A stretch of DNA of 36,168 bases from Lentisphaeria bacterium (GTDB taxonomy: Bacteria; Verrucomicrobiota; Lentisphaeria; Oligosphaerales; Oligosphaeraceae). Both the position numbers and the translations under genes were made by a program. The DNA is taken from contig JAEDMH010000006.1 of assembly GCA_016303095.1 (NCBI GenBank), positions 1-36,168 on the forward strand. Reading direction: 5' to 3'. This document shows, one piece after another, positions 1 to 7,340 of the stretch. Position 1 is the stretch's first letter. Each line of letters opens with the position of its first letter. The notes under the pieces are model-generated. The model ran no database searches. It was not told where the DNA came from and worked only from the letters and a program-made list of their open reading frames with translations.

Positions 1-219
1 GCCAGAGTCTCCCGCGCCCTGGCGCTCCTCCATCGCCGGATGTGCCAGATCGTCCAGGAGTGCCCCGTGCTCCATGCGGACGAGACCCATGTGACCATGC
101 TGGATCCGGAGGCGGGAAGGGAAAAGGCCAGAACCTGCTGGATCTGGGCCCGGCACACCGGCGTGGGGCCGCCCCTGACCGTCTTCAAAATCTGCGGGGT
201 CAGAAAGCCACTAGTCTGA
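1..219 (+). pseudogene. IS66 transposase (TnpC) fragment
   Basis: Open from the window edge, this reads as 72 residues of an IS66-family DDE transposase. Residues 24-29 (V-L-H-A-D-E-T) match the family block around the first catalytic aspartate (D27). The following W-I-W-A-R-H segment matches the start of the conserved catalytic domain. Full TnpC proteins continue for some 250 residues past this point, but this copy runs directly into the right terminal repeat, whose bases supply the stop codon (217-219). The 3' part of the gene has therefore been deleted internally and the protein cannot be active. Family assignment rests on the motif and on the terminal repeat. Confidence 0.75.
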
Positions 220-231
220 TCGAACGCTTAC
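214..231 (-). repeat. IS66 right terminal inverted repeat
   Basis: On the minus strand this reads GTAAGCGTTCGATCAGAC, pointing into the element to its left. IS66-family ends typically begin GTAAGC. It matches the repeat at 1096-1113 at 17 of 18 positions in opposite orientation. The element therefore ends at base 231. Confidence 0.7.
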
Positions 232-277
232 GTCTGGGGCGCTATTGCGTGGAGACGAAAGAAAGAGTCGTAAGGCG

Positions 278-664
278 TCACTGATTGTCGGGGACAAACA
301 CCTTGGCATCGAGAGAAGCGATATCGCGGAAATGCTTCTGGTTCGCGCTGCACAGAGTGAGAGAATTTTCACAGGCAGTGGCGAACACCAGAGCATCGGC
401 AAGCTGGATGCCGGATTTCAGCGCATATTCCTCAATGAGAATCATGGCGCGATGCGAAACCGCCTCGGTAATCGGCAGGACAGTGAAGTCCAGAGCATTC
501 AGGAATTGCTTGATGAGCGTCTGCTCCCGCTTATTCCGCGCTCCCTGTATCAGCTCCATGTAGTTGACGGCGGAAATGAAACGGTTGTCGTCTTTGTCGA
601 TTTCTTTCGCAGCCTTCGCCGAACCGTGAAGCGCCCAGATGAGAACATCGGTTTCGAACAGCAT
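278..664 (-). CDS. vapC: VapC-like PIN-domain ribonuclease toxin
   Basis: This 128-residue protein has the length and layout of VapC toxins of type II toxin-antitoxin systems, which are Mg-dependent endoribonucleases (often cleaving tRNA or rRNA). The PIN-domain acidic residues are visible: D6 in the N-terminal T-D-V-L-I-W strand, E37 in N-Y-M-E-L-I and D90 in L-A-D-A-L-V-F-A-T-A. Its ATG overlaps the antitoxin stop codon by one base (TGATG), so the two are translationally coupled in the usual antitoxin-first order. The RNA target cannot be read from the sequence. The gene appears intact and lies between two decayed IS66 elements. Confidence 0.85.
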   Translation of the reverse strand: MLFETDVLIWALHGSAKAAKEIDKDDNRFISAVNYMELIQGARNKREQTLIKQFLNALDFTVLPITEAVSHRAMILIEEYALKSGIQLADALVFATACENSLTLCSANQKHFRDIASLDAKVFVPDNQ

Positions 665-909
665 CAGAAGCTCCTGGGTTTGCGGATGTTATCGACATAG
701 GCGACGGGATCGGTCATGTCGGCGCGATCAGCCCACATTCCGAACGCGGGAAGATCGGCGACCTTGACCTTACCGGGTTTCGCCTCGCCAAAGGGAATGA
801 TTACGGCGCGGCGGCGGCCGCGATGGGTGAGAGTAACACGCTCATGGCGGTCTATTGCCGCCATGACATCGCGCATCTTTTTTCTGAGATCAAGAACGCT
901 GGCTTCCAT
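664..909 (-). CDS. vapB: Phd/YefM-like antitoxin of the vapBC pair
   Basis: This 81-residue protein lies directly upstream of the PIN toxin and should bind and neutralise it. The N-terminal part (M-E-A-S-V-L-D-L-R-K-K-M) followed by V-T-L-T-H-R-G-R-R-R-A-V-I-I-P resembles the Phd/YefM fold, in which a short helix and beta hairpin form a DNA-binding dimer. The C-terminal part would wrap the toxin. The start at 907-909 is chosen because AGAGG sits six bases upstream; an upstream in-frame start would run through the promoter and operator region. Autoregulation through the palindrome at 926-937 is likely. Antitoxin subfamily is less certain than the toxin call. Confidence 0.75.
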   Translation of the reverse strand: MEASVLDLRKKMRDVMAAIDRHERVTLTHRGRRRAVIIPFGEAKPGKVKVADLPAFGMWADRADMTDPVAYVDNIRKPRSF

Positions 910-910
910 G

Positions 911-937
911 GTGAACCTCTTTTTCAAGTGTTCACTT
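911..937. promoter_or_regulatory. Probable vapBC operator palindromes
   Basis: AAGTG-TT-CACTT (926-937) is a short palindrome 17 bases upstream of the antitoxin start. An overlapping inverted pair, GTGAAC (911-916) and GTTCAC (930-935), also brackets the ribosome binding site. Short palindromes here are typical of autoregulated toxin-antitoxin operons. An AT-rich stretch at 937-950 could hold the -10 element. No well-spaced -35 was found: a TTGACA occurs but 24 bases away from it. Confidence 0.4.
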
Positions 938-979
938 ATACTATACACTTTGCGGATGCATTTTTCATGTGTCAAATGC

Positions 980-1010
980 GGAAAATCCCGGTTTTTTTCC
1001 GGGATTTTCC
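980..1010 (-). terminator. Perfect 12-bp hairpin, likely terminator
   Basis: GGAAAATCCCGG (980-991) and its exact complement (999-1010) flank a seven-T loop. On the minus strand the stem ends in TTTTCC followed by GCATTTG, a U-rich exit like a rho-independent terminator. It lies 36 bases beyond the stop codon of the truncated reading frame at 1047-1095, which is probably what it served. Confidence 0.55.
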
Positions 1011-1046
1011 GTGTTCTGTTTCAACTGGCAATGGCTTCGGAACCGC

Positions 1047-1095
1047 TTATTTGGTGTATTCGAAGGAACCCTTGCGGGACTCGCTCTTCTTGAAG
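1047..1095 (-). pseudogene. 3' remnant of a gene cut by the IS66 end
   Basis: On the minus strand the last 15 or so codons of a reading frame (ending S-R-K-G-S-F-E-Y-T-K then TAA at 1047-1049) run from the IS66 left end at 1096 to a stop followed by the hairpin at 980-1010. This looks like the tail of a host or passenger gene interrupted by the insertion. Too little remains to assign a family, and it may be chance coding. Confidence 0.3.
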
Positions 1096-1113
1096 GTAAG
1101 CGTTCCATCAGAC
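1096..1113 (+). repeat. IS66 left terminal inverted repeat
   Basis: GTAAGCGTTCCATCAGAC begins an element extending to the right. It matches the repeat at 214-231 with one mismatch in 18 bases, in opposite orientation. The flanks just outside the two ends (232-239 and 1088-1095) differ, so the ends belong to two different copies. Confidence 0.7.
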
Positions 1114-1275
1114 CATAATCCTGGGGTGTTGCATGGTGATATCTTTGGTTCGTTTCCCGAACTTAAGAGGAGTCATTTCATGCATAAAGAGTCGACATTG
1201 GCCTGTAAGCGCGCAGGGGAAAGCTGCCTCTCTGCCTCCCTCCCATCACGGCGACAGGATCCCTCCCTGAACGGC
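1096..1275 (+). mobile_element. Left end of a truncated IS66 element with tnpA start
   Basis: Starting at the terminal repeat, this stretch has an 84-base leader, an AAGAGGAG ribosome binding site (1165-1172) and an ATG at 1180 spaced as expected for the first IS66 gene (tnpA). The reading frame from 1180 starts M-H-K-E-S-T-L-A-C-K-R and is open to 1314, but it runs across the 3' end of the convergent Sel1-repeat gene. The insertion sequence must therefore be broken somewhere between about 1220 and 1275. The exact right boundary cannot be seen. Confidence 0.5.
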
Positions 1276-1887
1276 TCAATTTTTGTTCAGCTCGTTGAGG
1301 GCTTCCTGGGCTAGGGCTTTCACCGCTTCGTCTCCGTTCTCCCAGGCGGCGTGAAACCACTTCCGCGCCATCTCCTTATCCTGAGAAACGCCTTCACCAT
1401 TGGCATAAATAACACCAGGGTTGTATTGTGCTTGGGGAAGCCCCTGTTTTGCCGCCAGGCGCCACCACTTCACCGCCTCCTTCACATCCTTGGTGATACC
1501 ATTGCCCTTGTAGTAACATCCCCCAAGGTTGCATTGCGCCCAGGCAAGTCCCTCCCGCTCCGCAATGAAGCGCCAAACCTTCACAGCCTCTTTCATATAT
1601 CCGGCAATATCTTTCCCATGGACGAAGCCGTAGAAAACATCATGGTTGTATTGCGCAGTGGCAAGCTCCTCCATCGATAGGCCCCACCACTTCCCCACCC
1701 TAGGGAACAACTGGTCATAGCCCTCTCCCTCTCCTTGAACATAGACAAGACCCAGGTCAACCTGTGCTTGGGCATCCCCTTTCTGGGCTTTCTGCCATAG
1801 GGCTTGGATATCCTCCTGGGAAGGTGCGCCCCAGCATAGAAGGGAGAGAAGGAAACAGAGGAAGACAGGGGAGGATGCTCTTTTCAT
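1276..1887 (-). CDS. Secreted Sel1-repeat (TPR-like) protein
   Basis: This 203-residue protein has a signal peptide (about 1-21, ending near C-W-G-A) and roughly four Sel1-like repeats (about 33-70, 75-112, 113-150, 151-187). The repeats show the A-Q-x-x-L-G-x-x-Y-x-x-G and A-V-K-W-W-R-x-A-A signature. Sel1 repeats form alpha-solenoids for protein-protein contacts in envelope and signalling proteins; there is no catalytic motif. The ATG at 1885-1887 is preferred over an upstream GTG because it places the signal peptide at the N-terminus. Two repeats carry odd substitutions at the conserved Leu (A-Q-Y-N-H, A-Q-Y-N-P), which may indicate drift. No clear ribosome binding site is seen. Confidence 0.75.
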   Translation of the reverse strand: MKRASSPVFLCFLLSLLCWGAPSQEDIQALWQKAQKGDAQAQVDLGLVYVQGEGEGYDQLFPRVGKWWGLSMEELATAQYNHDVFYGFVHGKDIAGYMKEAVKVWRFIAEREGLAWAQCNLGGCYYKGNGITKDVKEAVKWWRLAAKQGLPQAQYNPGVIYANGEGVSQDKEMARKWFHAAWENGDEAVKALAQEALNELNKN

Positions 1888-2120
1888 GTTTGGGGAAGGA
1901 GGGGAGAGAAACGCAGAGGGGAGAAAAACCAACAGGAGATATTGTCCCACTACTGGTTTTTCTCCAGGTTCTTACTCCCCCTCCCCTAAAAACATATTCA
2001 TGGATCCCCGTTGGGAGGAAATCGAAAATATCACTGGGTTATTTTGAGGGTTCTCTCTTTGCTGTTGTCTCCTCTATGCCTTGTTGCGGGCGGCCCCTAT
2101 ATTCCCTCTGCCAGAAGCAC
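1888..2120. other. Intergenic region upstream of the Sel1 gene
   Basis: About 230 bases without a gene, between the Sel1-repeat gene and the terminator of the GH16 gene. It holds the 12-bp inverted repeat at 1920-1965 and presumably the Sel1 promoter. No convincing -35/-10 pair was found. Confidence 0.5.
1920..1965. repeat. 12-bp perfect inverted repeat upstream of the Sel1 gene
   Basis: GGAGAAAAACCA (1920-1931) and its exact complement (1954-1965) are separated by 22 bases. The structure starts 33 bases upstream of the Sel1-protein ATG. A-rich 5' and T-rich 3' arms resemble the terminator at 16745. Here it could act as a leader attenuator for the Sel1 gene or as an operator. Confidence 0.45.
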
Positions 2121-2167
2121 AAAAATCCCCCCGGGAGAGTGCTGGAGAGCCAGGTTCCCGGGGGGAT
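2121..2167 (-). terminator. Rho-independent terminator of the GH16 gene
   Basis: The arms 2125-2136 and 2156-2167 form a perfect 12-bp, GC-rich stem with a 19-base loop. On the minus strand it is followed at once by TTTTTG. It lies 14 bases past the GH16 stop codon, in the right orientation. Confidence 0.8.
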
Positions 2168-2180
2168 GGGGGGGTGTGGA

Positions 2181-5100
2181 TTACGGGGAGACCTTTTGGA
2201 ATTCGATGGTGCGGACATTGGCGGCGGCCAGGAGCACCATCTTCAGGACGTGGCGTCCTGCGGGGAGTTCCACCTGGATGGTGTTGAACTTATCCACCGC
2301 ATGATTGAGGGAGCCTTGGCTTTGGAGGGTGAAGACTCCCACTGCCTGGGGCTGGTCATCCAGGAAGAGGAAGATTTCTTCCTCGTAGGGGACGGGGGTG
2401 CCATAATGGAGGGTGGCGGAATATGTTCCGGCCTCCTGGATCTCCACGGTGTACTTGACCCACTCGCCCATTTGGACATACCCGATGGTGCCATCCCGGC
2501 CCACATCCACATCCCCTTCCCGCATGGGATTTTCCTTCTGGGCGGTGTTGCCGGGGGTGGTATCCAGGTAGGCCACCTTTTGACCGCCCTCGTCGTACTC
2601 TCCCAGTTTCAGGGCGCCAGGGATGACCTGAGGCGTTCCGCCATAGGGGGTGCTTTCCTCGCCCTGTCCTGCCGGAATGATGCTGGCGAGAACAAAGGGA
2701 CGGGTGTGGGCGATGTTGCCCTCCGCGTCCTGAACGAAGATGCTGTAGCCGTGGAAGTTCTCCTCGAACTTGGGGACGATGCTTTGGCGTCCGGGGCGGG
2801 TGTAGTCGGTGATGTTGTAGTATTCGTTGGTGAGGGAGACCTGGAAGTCGTAGGGAGGTTCGGTCTTGTAGTCCAGGAGATATCCGCTATCGAAGAGATA
2901 AGCGGCCACAATGGGGCTGTCGCCGGCTTCTGCCTTGGCGGAGAAGGAGAGGAGATCTCCGTATTTCGCCTGGTTTCCCTGGGGGGTGGTTTCCCATTCC
3001 ACCGTGGGATACTGGGATTTGGGGAGCGCGTAGACCCGGACGTAGTCGGTGAAGAAGCTTTCCGGGTAGTTGCCATATTCGGCCCGTCCGGCGGAGTTTT
3101 TCACCTGTCCGCTGAGGATGAGCTGGAGGGGGCTCATGCCAGCGCAATGGTAGAAGGCATCGAAGGTGACGCTGTCGTAGGGGCTATGGTTGGCGCTGCT
3201 GCTGATCAGCTTGCCGTCCAAGTAGTAGGAGATTTCAAAGGGGGTCCAGATCACGCCGATGCGGTGGAATCCGTCCATGAAATTTGCCTTGGGGGAGTTG
3301 TAGTTCCAGCTCTTCAGGGTTTCTCCGGAGTAGACATGGAGATTATGATCCAGGACGCTGCGGAAGATGGGGGAGCCGGGATAGGGCTTTCCGTTTTCAT
3401 CGGGGCGGGTGAGGAAGTAGTCCTCATAGATATCGATTTCGAAGCCGTCGTAGAAGGGGTTGGCATTGGAGGCGCCGTAGAGCCAGAAAGCGGACCACCA
3501 GCCGGGTTCCTGTCGGAATGTGCATCGGGCTTCGAAGTAGCCGTATTGGAAGAAGCGTTTGCTCTTGATGGCTCCCGTGCGGAGTTTGGTGTGTTGGGCA
3601 TCCCAGTCGGTCTTGATCTCCAAGGTTCCGTCATGGACGCTCACCCGTTCAGGCAGGCTGTTCCAGCCGTGGAGCCACTCCTCCATGTTCAAGGCCTCTC
3701 CGTCGAAATCCTCGGAGAAGACCAGCTCCCAGCCCTCGGCCTCGGGATCGAAGGTCTTCCGGGGATTCACCTTGTAAGGCACGGGGCTGACTCCCCCCTG
3801 CTCCACCGCCATGCCCACGGCGAAATTGTCCACGGTGACCTGGGCCTCCTCCGGGAAGGCGGCGGTCAGTACCAGAGCAGGGGCGACCTGTCCGGAATTG
3901 GCCTGTCCGAAGATGGTATCCTGGGAGAAGGAGAGTTGGGAGCCATCGGAGAGGCTGTTCACATTGGCGGAGGCGCGTCCCGCCCTATTGACCCCGAAGA
4001 GGAAATCCGCAGGCAGGGAAGTGACGGGCAGGGTTCGGCTGGCCAACGCCTGCCCATCCTGCACCAGGGAAAGCTCTAGCTCCTCCTTTCCGGGAACGCT
4101 CTTCACCTCCAGGGCGAGGCGGCATCCCTCCTCTTCCTGGAGTTGCAGGGCCAACTTGGCCTCCGCCGACTCCTGGAATTTTTGGATACGCACCGCCACG
4201 GAGCGGTAGTAGAACTTGTCCTGGGGCAGAGAGAAGAGGGGCGAGTTCTGGGGAAGAATGGCCAAAGAATCCGTCGTGCGGAAGATGGCCTGTCCCGTGA
4301 GAGTCAGCAGTCCGGGGGTGGGATATCCCTGGATGCGTTCCGGCTCCCCGGTGCAGGAGAGGCTCTCCCCGTCGAAGGATTCCAGCCAATCCATCTTGGA
4401 GAGCTTCAGACGGACCGTGCGATCCGCCAACTCCAGAGGTCCGCCCATCATCAGGACAGAGCTGGTGGCACCGGTCTTCACCTTCACTGCCAGGATGTTG
4501 CGTCCCTTCTTCAAGCGGACGTCAAAGACGTGGTTCCAGATCTCGAAGGGGTATTCCACATTTCCCATCTCCGTGGTATCCAGGACCTTTTCCCCATTCA
4601 CATAATATTCCATCCACCAGTCGGCGGCGGCGCCGATGGTGTATCCGCATTCGATGGGGGAATCCAGGACGGCAAAGGCCCATCCCACCTTTCTTTCGCC
4701 GGGGCCGAAGAGCTTGGCGAAATCCAGGGTATGGGCATTGAGGCGGAAGATCGTTCCCTCCTGGCCATCCAATGTGGCGGGGACATCTTCCAAGGAAGAC
4801 AGATCCGGCTGGAAGGATTCCTCCACAGGTCCAAAGAGAGTCCAGCGTTCCGGAAAGGTTTCGCTTCCCAGGTAGGGAGAGGAGGTCTGCTCCACATGGA
4901 GATCCGAGATTTCCACTTCGCCCCCTTGGGGCATCTCGAAGCTGAGGTCAAAAGAGCCGGTTTCGCCGGCCTTGCCATTGTAGACCTTCAGGGCAATGTT
5001 GTAGTTTCTCCACTTCTCCCCCACCGTGAAACTCTCGATCTGGGGAGACTGGAAGTTCCACTCTCCGTCGATGGTCATGAAATAGAGGGAGATGGCCCCG

Positions 5101-5417
5101 GTGCCCTTGCCCCGGGCCCGGAAGCGCAATTGGAGGGTGTCCCCGCACTGGGCGGGATAGAAGATGGTGTTGAAGGCCGCCCCCCGGGCGCTCCGGATGT
5201 TGGTCATCTTGAAGGAATTCCCCTCCAGACCGCCTCCCAGGATGGTCTCTAGCGTGCAGGCCGGCTCATAGCCGGGCCACATGTTCCGCATCCAGCCCTC
5301 GGGGAGGCCTTGGCTGTTCACATTCAGGAAGGTTCCGTTCAGGTCGACTTCCCCTGCCCCGCATAAGACCGCCAGGCAAAGGATCCCAAAAAAAAGAAGA
5401 AGACGTTTGTGCATCAT
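2181..5417 (-). CDS. Secreted GH16 endo-glycanase with several binding domains
   Basis: A 1078-residue exported polysaccharidase. A signal peptide covers about 1-21. Two galactose-binding-like beta-sandwich domains follow (about 25-180 and 185-335), then an unassigned beta-rich stretch. The GH16 catalytic domain is at about 562-798, an Ig-like domain at about 801-915, and a C-terminal CBM6-like domain at about 935-1075 (G-E-W-V-K-Y-T-V pattern). The GH16 signature E-x-D-x-x-E is intact as E660-D662-E665, giving nucleophile and acid/base, so a retaining endo-hydrolase is expected. GH16 with CBM6 is common in agarases, carrageenases and laminarinases; the substrate here cannot be fixed from sequence. 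GGAG lies about ten bases upstream of the first of two adjacent ATGs. It has its own terminator and is probably regulated apart from the housekeeping genes upstream. Confidence 0.88.
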   Translation of the reverse strand: MMHKRLLLFFGILCLAVLCGAGEVDLNGTFLNVNSQGLPEGWMRNMWPGYEPACTLETILGGGLEGNSFKMTNIRSARGAAFNTIFYPAQCGDTLQLRFRARGKGTGAISLYFMTIDGEWNFQSPQIESFTVGEKWRNYNIALKVYNGKAGETGSFDLSFEMPQGGEVEISDLHVEQTSSPYLGSETFPERWTLFGPVEESFQPDLSSLEDVPATLDGQEGTIFRLNAHTLDFAKLFGPGERKVGWAFAVLDSPIECGYTIGAAADWWMEYYVNGEKVLDTTEMGNVEYPFEIWNHVFDVRLKKGRNILAVKVKTGATSSVLMMGGPLELADRTVRLKLSKMDWLESFDGESLSCTGEPERIQGYPTPGLLTLTGQAIFRTTDSLAILPQNSPLFSLPQDKFYYRSVAVRIQKFQESAEAKLALQLQEEEGCRLALEVKSVPGKEELELSLVQDGQALASRTLPVTSLPADFLFGVNRAGRASANVNSLSDGSQLSFSQDTIFGQANSGQVAPALVLTAAFPEEAQVTVDNFAVGMAVEQGGVSPVPYKVNPRKTFDPEAEGWELVFSEDFDGEALNMEEWLHGWNSLPERVSVHDGTLEIKTDWDAQHTKLRTGAIKSKRFFQYGYFEARCTFRQEPGWWSAFWLYGASNANPFYDGFEIDIYEDYFLTRPDENGKPYPGSPIFRSVLDHNLHVYSGETLKSWNYNSPKANFMDGFHRIGVIWTPFEISYYLDGKLISSSANHSPYDSVTFDAFYHCAGMSPLQLILSGQVKNSAGRAEYGNYPESFFTDYVRVYALPKSQYPTVEWETTPQGNQAKYGDLLSFSAKAEAGDSPIVAAYLFDSGYLLDYKTEPPYDFQVSLTNEYYNITDYTRPGRQSIVPKFEENFHGYSIFVQDAEGNIAHTRPFVLASIIPAGQGEESTPYGGTPQVIPGALKLGEYDEGGQKVAYLDTTPGNTAQKENPMREGDVDVGRDGTIGYVQMGEWVKYTVEIQEAGTYSATLHYGTPVPYEEEIFLFLDDQPQAVGVFTLQSQGSLNHAVDKFNTIQVELPAGRHVLKMVLLAAANVRTIEFQKVSP

Positions 5418-5469
5418 AACGGAGACTCCGGAAAAAGAGTTGTGTGTGTGGGGGGGTGGGTGGGAAGAA

Positions 5470-6168
5470 TCAGAGGGGAGCGCGAAGGGTGGCGGGCTTC
5501 ACGAATACCGCCTGCCGCACATAAAGGGGTTCCACGGAGCGTTCCTGCTCCTGAAGGTCCTGAGGCCAGGGAAAGAGGCTTTCCGGGGCATGAAGCAACT
5601 CGGCAGCAGGAAGTTGGGGCAAGACAAAGAGGCGTTCCCGAAGAGAGTCGGGGCAGAGCTCCGCCACTTCCGGCTGAAGGAGACCGTAGGCCTGGCAGAG
5701 CCGTTCCGGCTCCTCCAGCTGGGAGGGTTTCCAGGGAGCGGGTTCCCCCTCCATGAGGAGGCTTCCCCCTTCCTGCCGGAGGAAACGGGTCAGGAGGAGT
5801 TCTCCGCAGCGCCCGTCATGAAGGACGCCCACGGAGGCGGGTTCGCCGGGCACCGCCCGGGCCAAGGCATAGGCGGAAGGAACCCCCCGGAGGACAGCCC
5901 CACTGGCCAAAGCGGCTCCCTTGGCGGCGGCGATGCCACAGCGCAATCCGGCGAAAGAGCCAGGCCCGATGCCCAGGGTCCAACGCTTCACCTCCGAGAG
6001 AGCGGCCCCCGCTTTCTCCAGACAATGGGTCAGCCAGGGAATCAGGAGGCGGTCGCTCTCCCGCCCCACGGCGGTCAGCTGTTCCTGGAGCAGGAGTTGG
6101 CCCGGCTCCTTTTCCAAAGCCAGGGAAAAGCCCCAGGAGGTATCCAATGCGGCATGAAATGACGTCAT
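5470..6168 (-). CDS. tsaB: tRNA threonylcarbamoyladenosine synthesis protein TsaB
   Basis: TsaB is the inactive ASKHA-fold partner of TsaD in the complex that makes the t6A modification at position 37 of ANN-decoding tRNAs, in the cytoplasm. The 232-residue length fits the family. The hallmark G-P-G-S-F-A-G-L-R block is at 68-76 (family G-P-G-S-F-T-G-L-R) and the L-D-T-S start of the fold is at 8-11. The ATG at 6166-6168 is preferred over an upstream start because homology begins here; the ribosome binding site is weak (GAAGA). It is 62 bases downstream of namZ on the same strand and probably co-transcribed. Confidence 0.85.
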   Translation of the reverse strand: MTSFHAALDTSWGFSLALEKEPGQLLLQEQLTAVGRESDRLLIPWLTHCLEKAGAALSEVKRWTLGIGPGSFAGLRCGIAAAKGAALASGAVLRGVPSAYALARAVPGEPASVGVLHDGRCGELLLTRFLRQEGGSLLMEGEPAPWKPSQLEEPERLCQAYGLLQPEVAELCPDSLRERLFVLPQLPAAELLHAPESLFPWPQDLQEQERSVEPLYVRQAVFVKPATLRAPL

Positions 6169-6230
6169 ATTCTTCGGCAAAAAAATGTGTAGTGGATGCC
6201 CGTGTCTCCGGGGGTGTCCCGGGAGAGACC

Positions 6231-7340
6231 TTACGGGAGGAACTCCCGGCATTGGCGGGAGGCGCGGGCCAGGAGTTCCGGGCAGGATTCCCGGCCTAGA
6301 CGATACTCCTGGGAGCCCAGAAGATGATCGAAATGCTCCGGGAGAAAGATCAGTTTGTCAGGATAGAGGCGGCGGACGGCGTCCAGCACCTCCAGGGCCG
6401 CCTCGAAGGAGCGGCACTTTCGGGGATCCGTCACCTCAAAACGCACGCCCCCGCAGGAACATCCCTGATGCTTGTTGGCCCGGGGGGCAAAACGCCCAGG
6501 GGAAAGGCGAAGTCCCGGATAGGTTTGGCGTCCCAGGGCCGCCAACACCGCTTCTCCCTCCACAAAGGGAGCGCCCACCCATTGGAACGGCGCCTCGGTG
6601 CCCCGCCCCTCCGACAGGTTGGTTCCCTCGAAAAGACAGGTGCCGGGATAGCAGCACAAAGCCTCAAAGGAGGGAAGATTGGGGGAGGGACGATGCCAGG
6701 GCATCCCAAAGTCCGGGAACAGGGGAGCCGGAGGGCAAGAGGGGAGGCGCAGAGGAGGCACCACCTGGAAGTCCAAGGAGGAGAGGAACCCCCTCTCTTT
6801 GGCGGCAAAGCGGAGCAGTTCCCCCAGGGTCAGGCCGTGGCGCACCGGAACACAGGCGCACCCCACGTCGGAACGCAGGGCGGGAGCCAGCACAGGCCCC
6901 TCCCGGTCCGTCCCCAGAGGATTGGGACGATCCAACAGGAGGGCGGGACGCCCCCGGCGGGCGCATTCCTCCATCACCCGGAGAATGGTGTGGGCGTAGG
7001 TGAAGTAGCGCACCCCCACATCCGGGAGATCGAAAACCATAATATAAAAAGCCTCCCAGAAATTGGAGGGGATTTCCCGGTGGCTGCCATAGAGGCTGAC
7101 CACGGGAAGTCCGGTGGCCTCGTCCCGTCCGTCGCCCACCCCCTTTCCTGCCTGGGCCGTTCCCGCCAGACCATGCTCCGGGGAGAGGAGCAGCGTCACC
7201 TCCCCCCCCATCTCCCGGAGGCAGTCCACCGTTCGACGTCCCCGGGCGTCCCTGGCGGCGTCGTTGGTGAGCAGGGCGCAGGGTTTTCCTTGGAGCATCT
7301 CCGGGGAGAATCCATGGATTCCGGGAAGGAAGGAAGCCAT
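6231..7340 (-). CDS. namZ: DUF1343/NamZ-type exo-beta-N-acetylmuramidase (GH171)
   Basis: A 369-residue DUF1343 protein. Characterised relatives (NamZ, GH171) remove terminal N-acetylmuramic acid from peptidoglycan fragments during cell-wall recycling. Family blocks are all present: S-P-E-H-G at 53-57, D-L-P-D-V-G-V-R-Y-F-T-Y at 104-115, D-R-P-N-P-L-G at 137-143 and E-G-T-N-L-S-E-G-R-G at 238-247. No signal peptide is seen, so it should act in the cytoplasm on imported fragments. Its ATG follows the rpoN stop codon with no intervening base, so translation is probably coupled to rpoN. Activity on MurNAc is inferred from the family. Confidence 0.85.
   Translation of the reverse strand: MASFLPGIHGFSPEMLQGKPCALLTNDAARDARGRRTVDCLREMGGEVTLLLSPEHGLAGTAQAGKGVGDGRDEATGLPVVSLYGSHREIPSNFWEAFYIMVFDLPDVGVRYFTYAHTILRVMEECARRGRPALLLDRPNPLGTDREGPVLAPALRSDVGCACVPVRHGLTLGELLRFAAKERGFLSSLDFQVVPPLRLPSCPPAPLFPDFGMPWHRPSPNLPSFEALCCYPGTCLFEGTNLSEGRGTEAPFQWVGAPFVEGEAVLAALGRQTYPGLRLSPGRFAPRANKHQGCSCGGVRFEVTDPRKCRSFEAALEVLDAVRRLYPDKLIFLPEHFDHLLGSQEYRLGRESCPELLARASRQCREFLP

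Noticed and set aside
937..975. TTGACA near 970 as -35 of the vapBC promoter
   Set aside because: The spacing to the AT-rich -10 candidate is about 24 bases, too long for a normal promoter.
232..1095. vapBC as cargo inside a single IS66 element
   Set aside because: Both 18-bp ends point outward from vapBC, and the flanking bases are not a target duplication, so the locus lies between two elements.
1764..4079. Long plus-strand open frame of about 770 codons opposite the GH16 gene
   Set aside because: It is antisense to an intact GH16 gene with signal peptide and catalytic motif, has low-complexity Gly/Val/Glu content and no recognisable domain. It is open because of the codon bias of the real gene.
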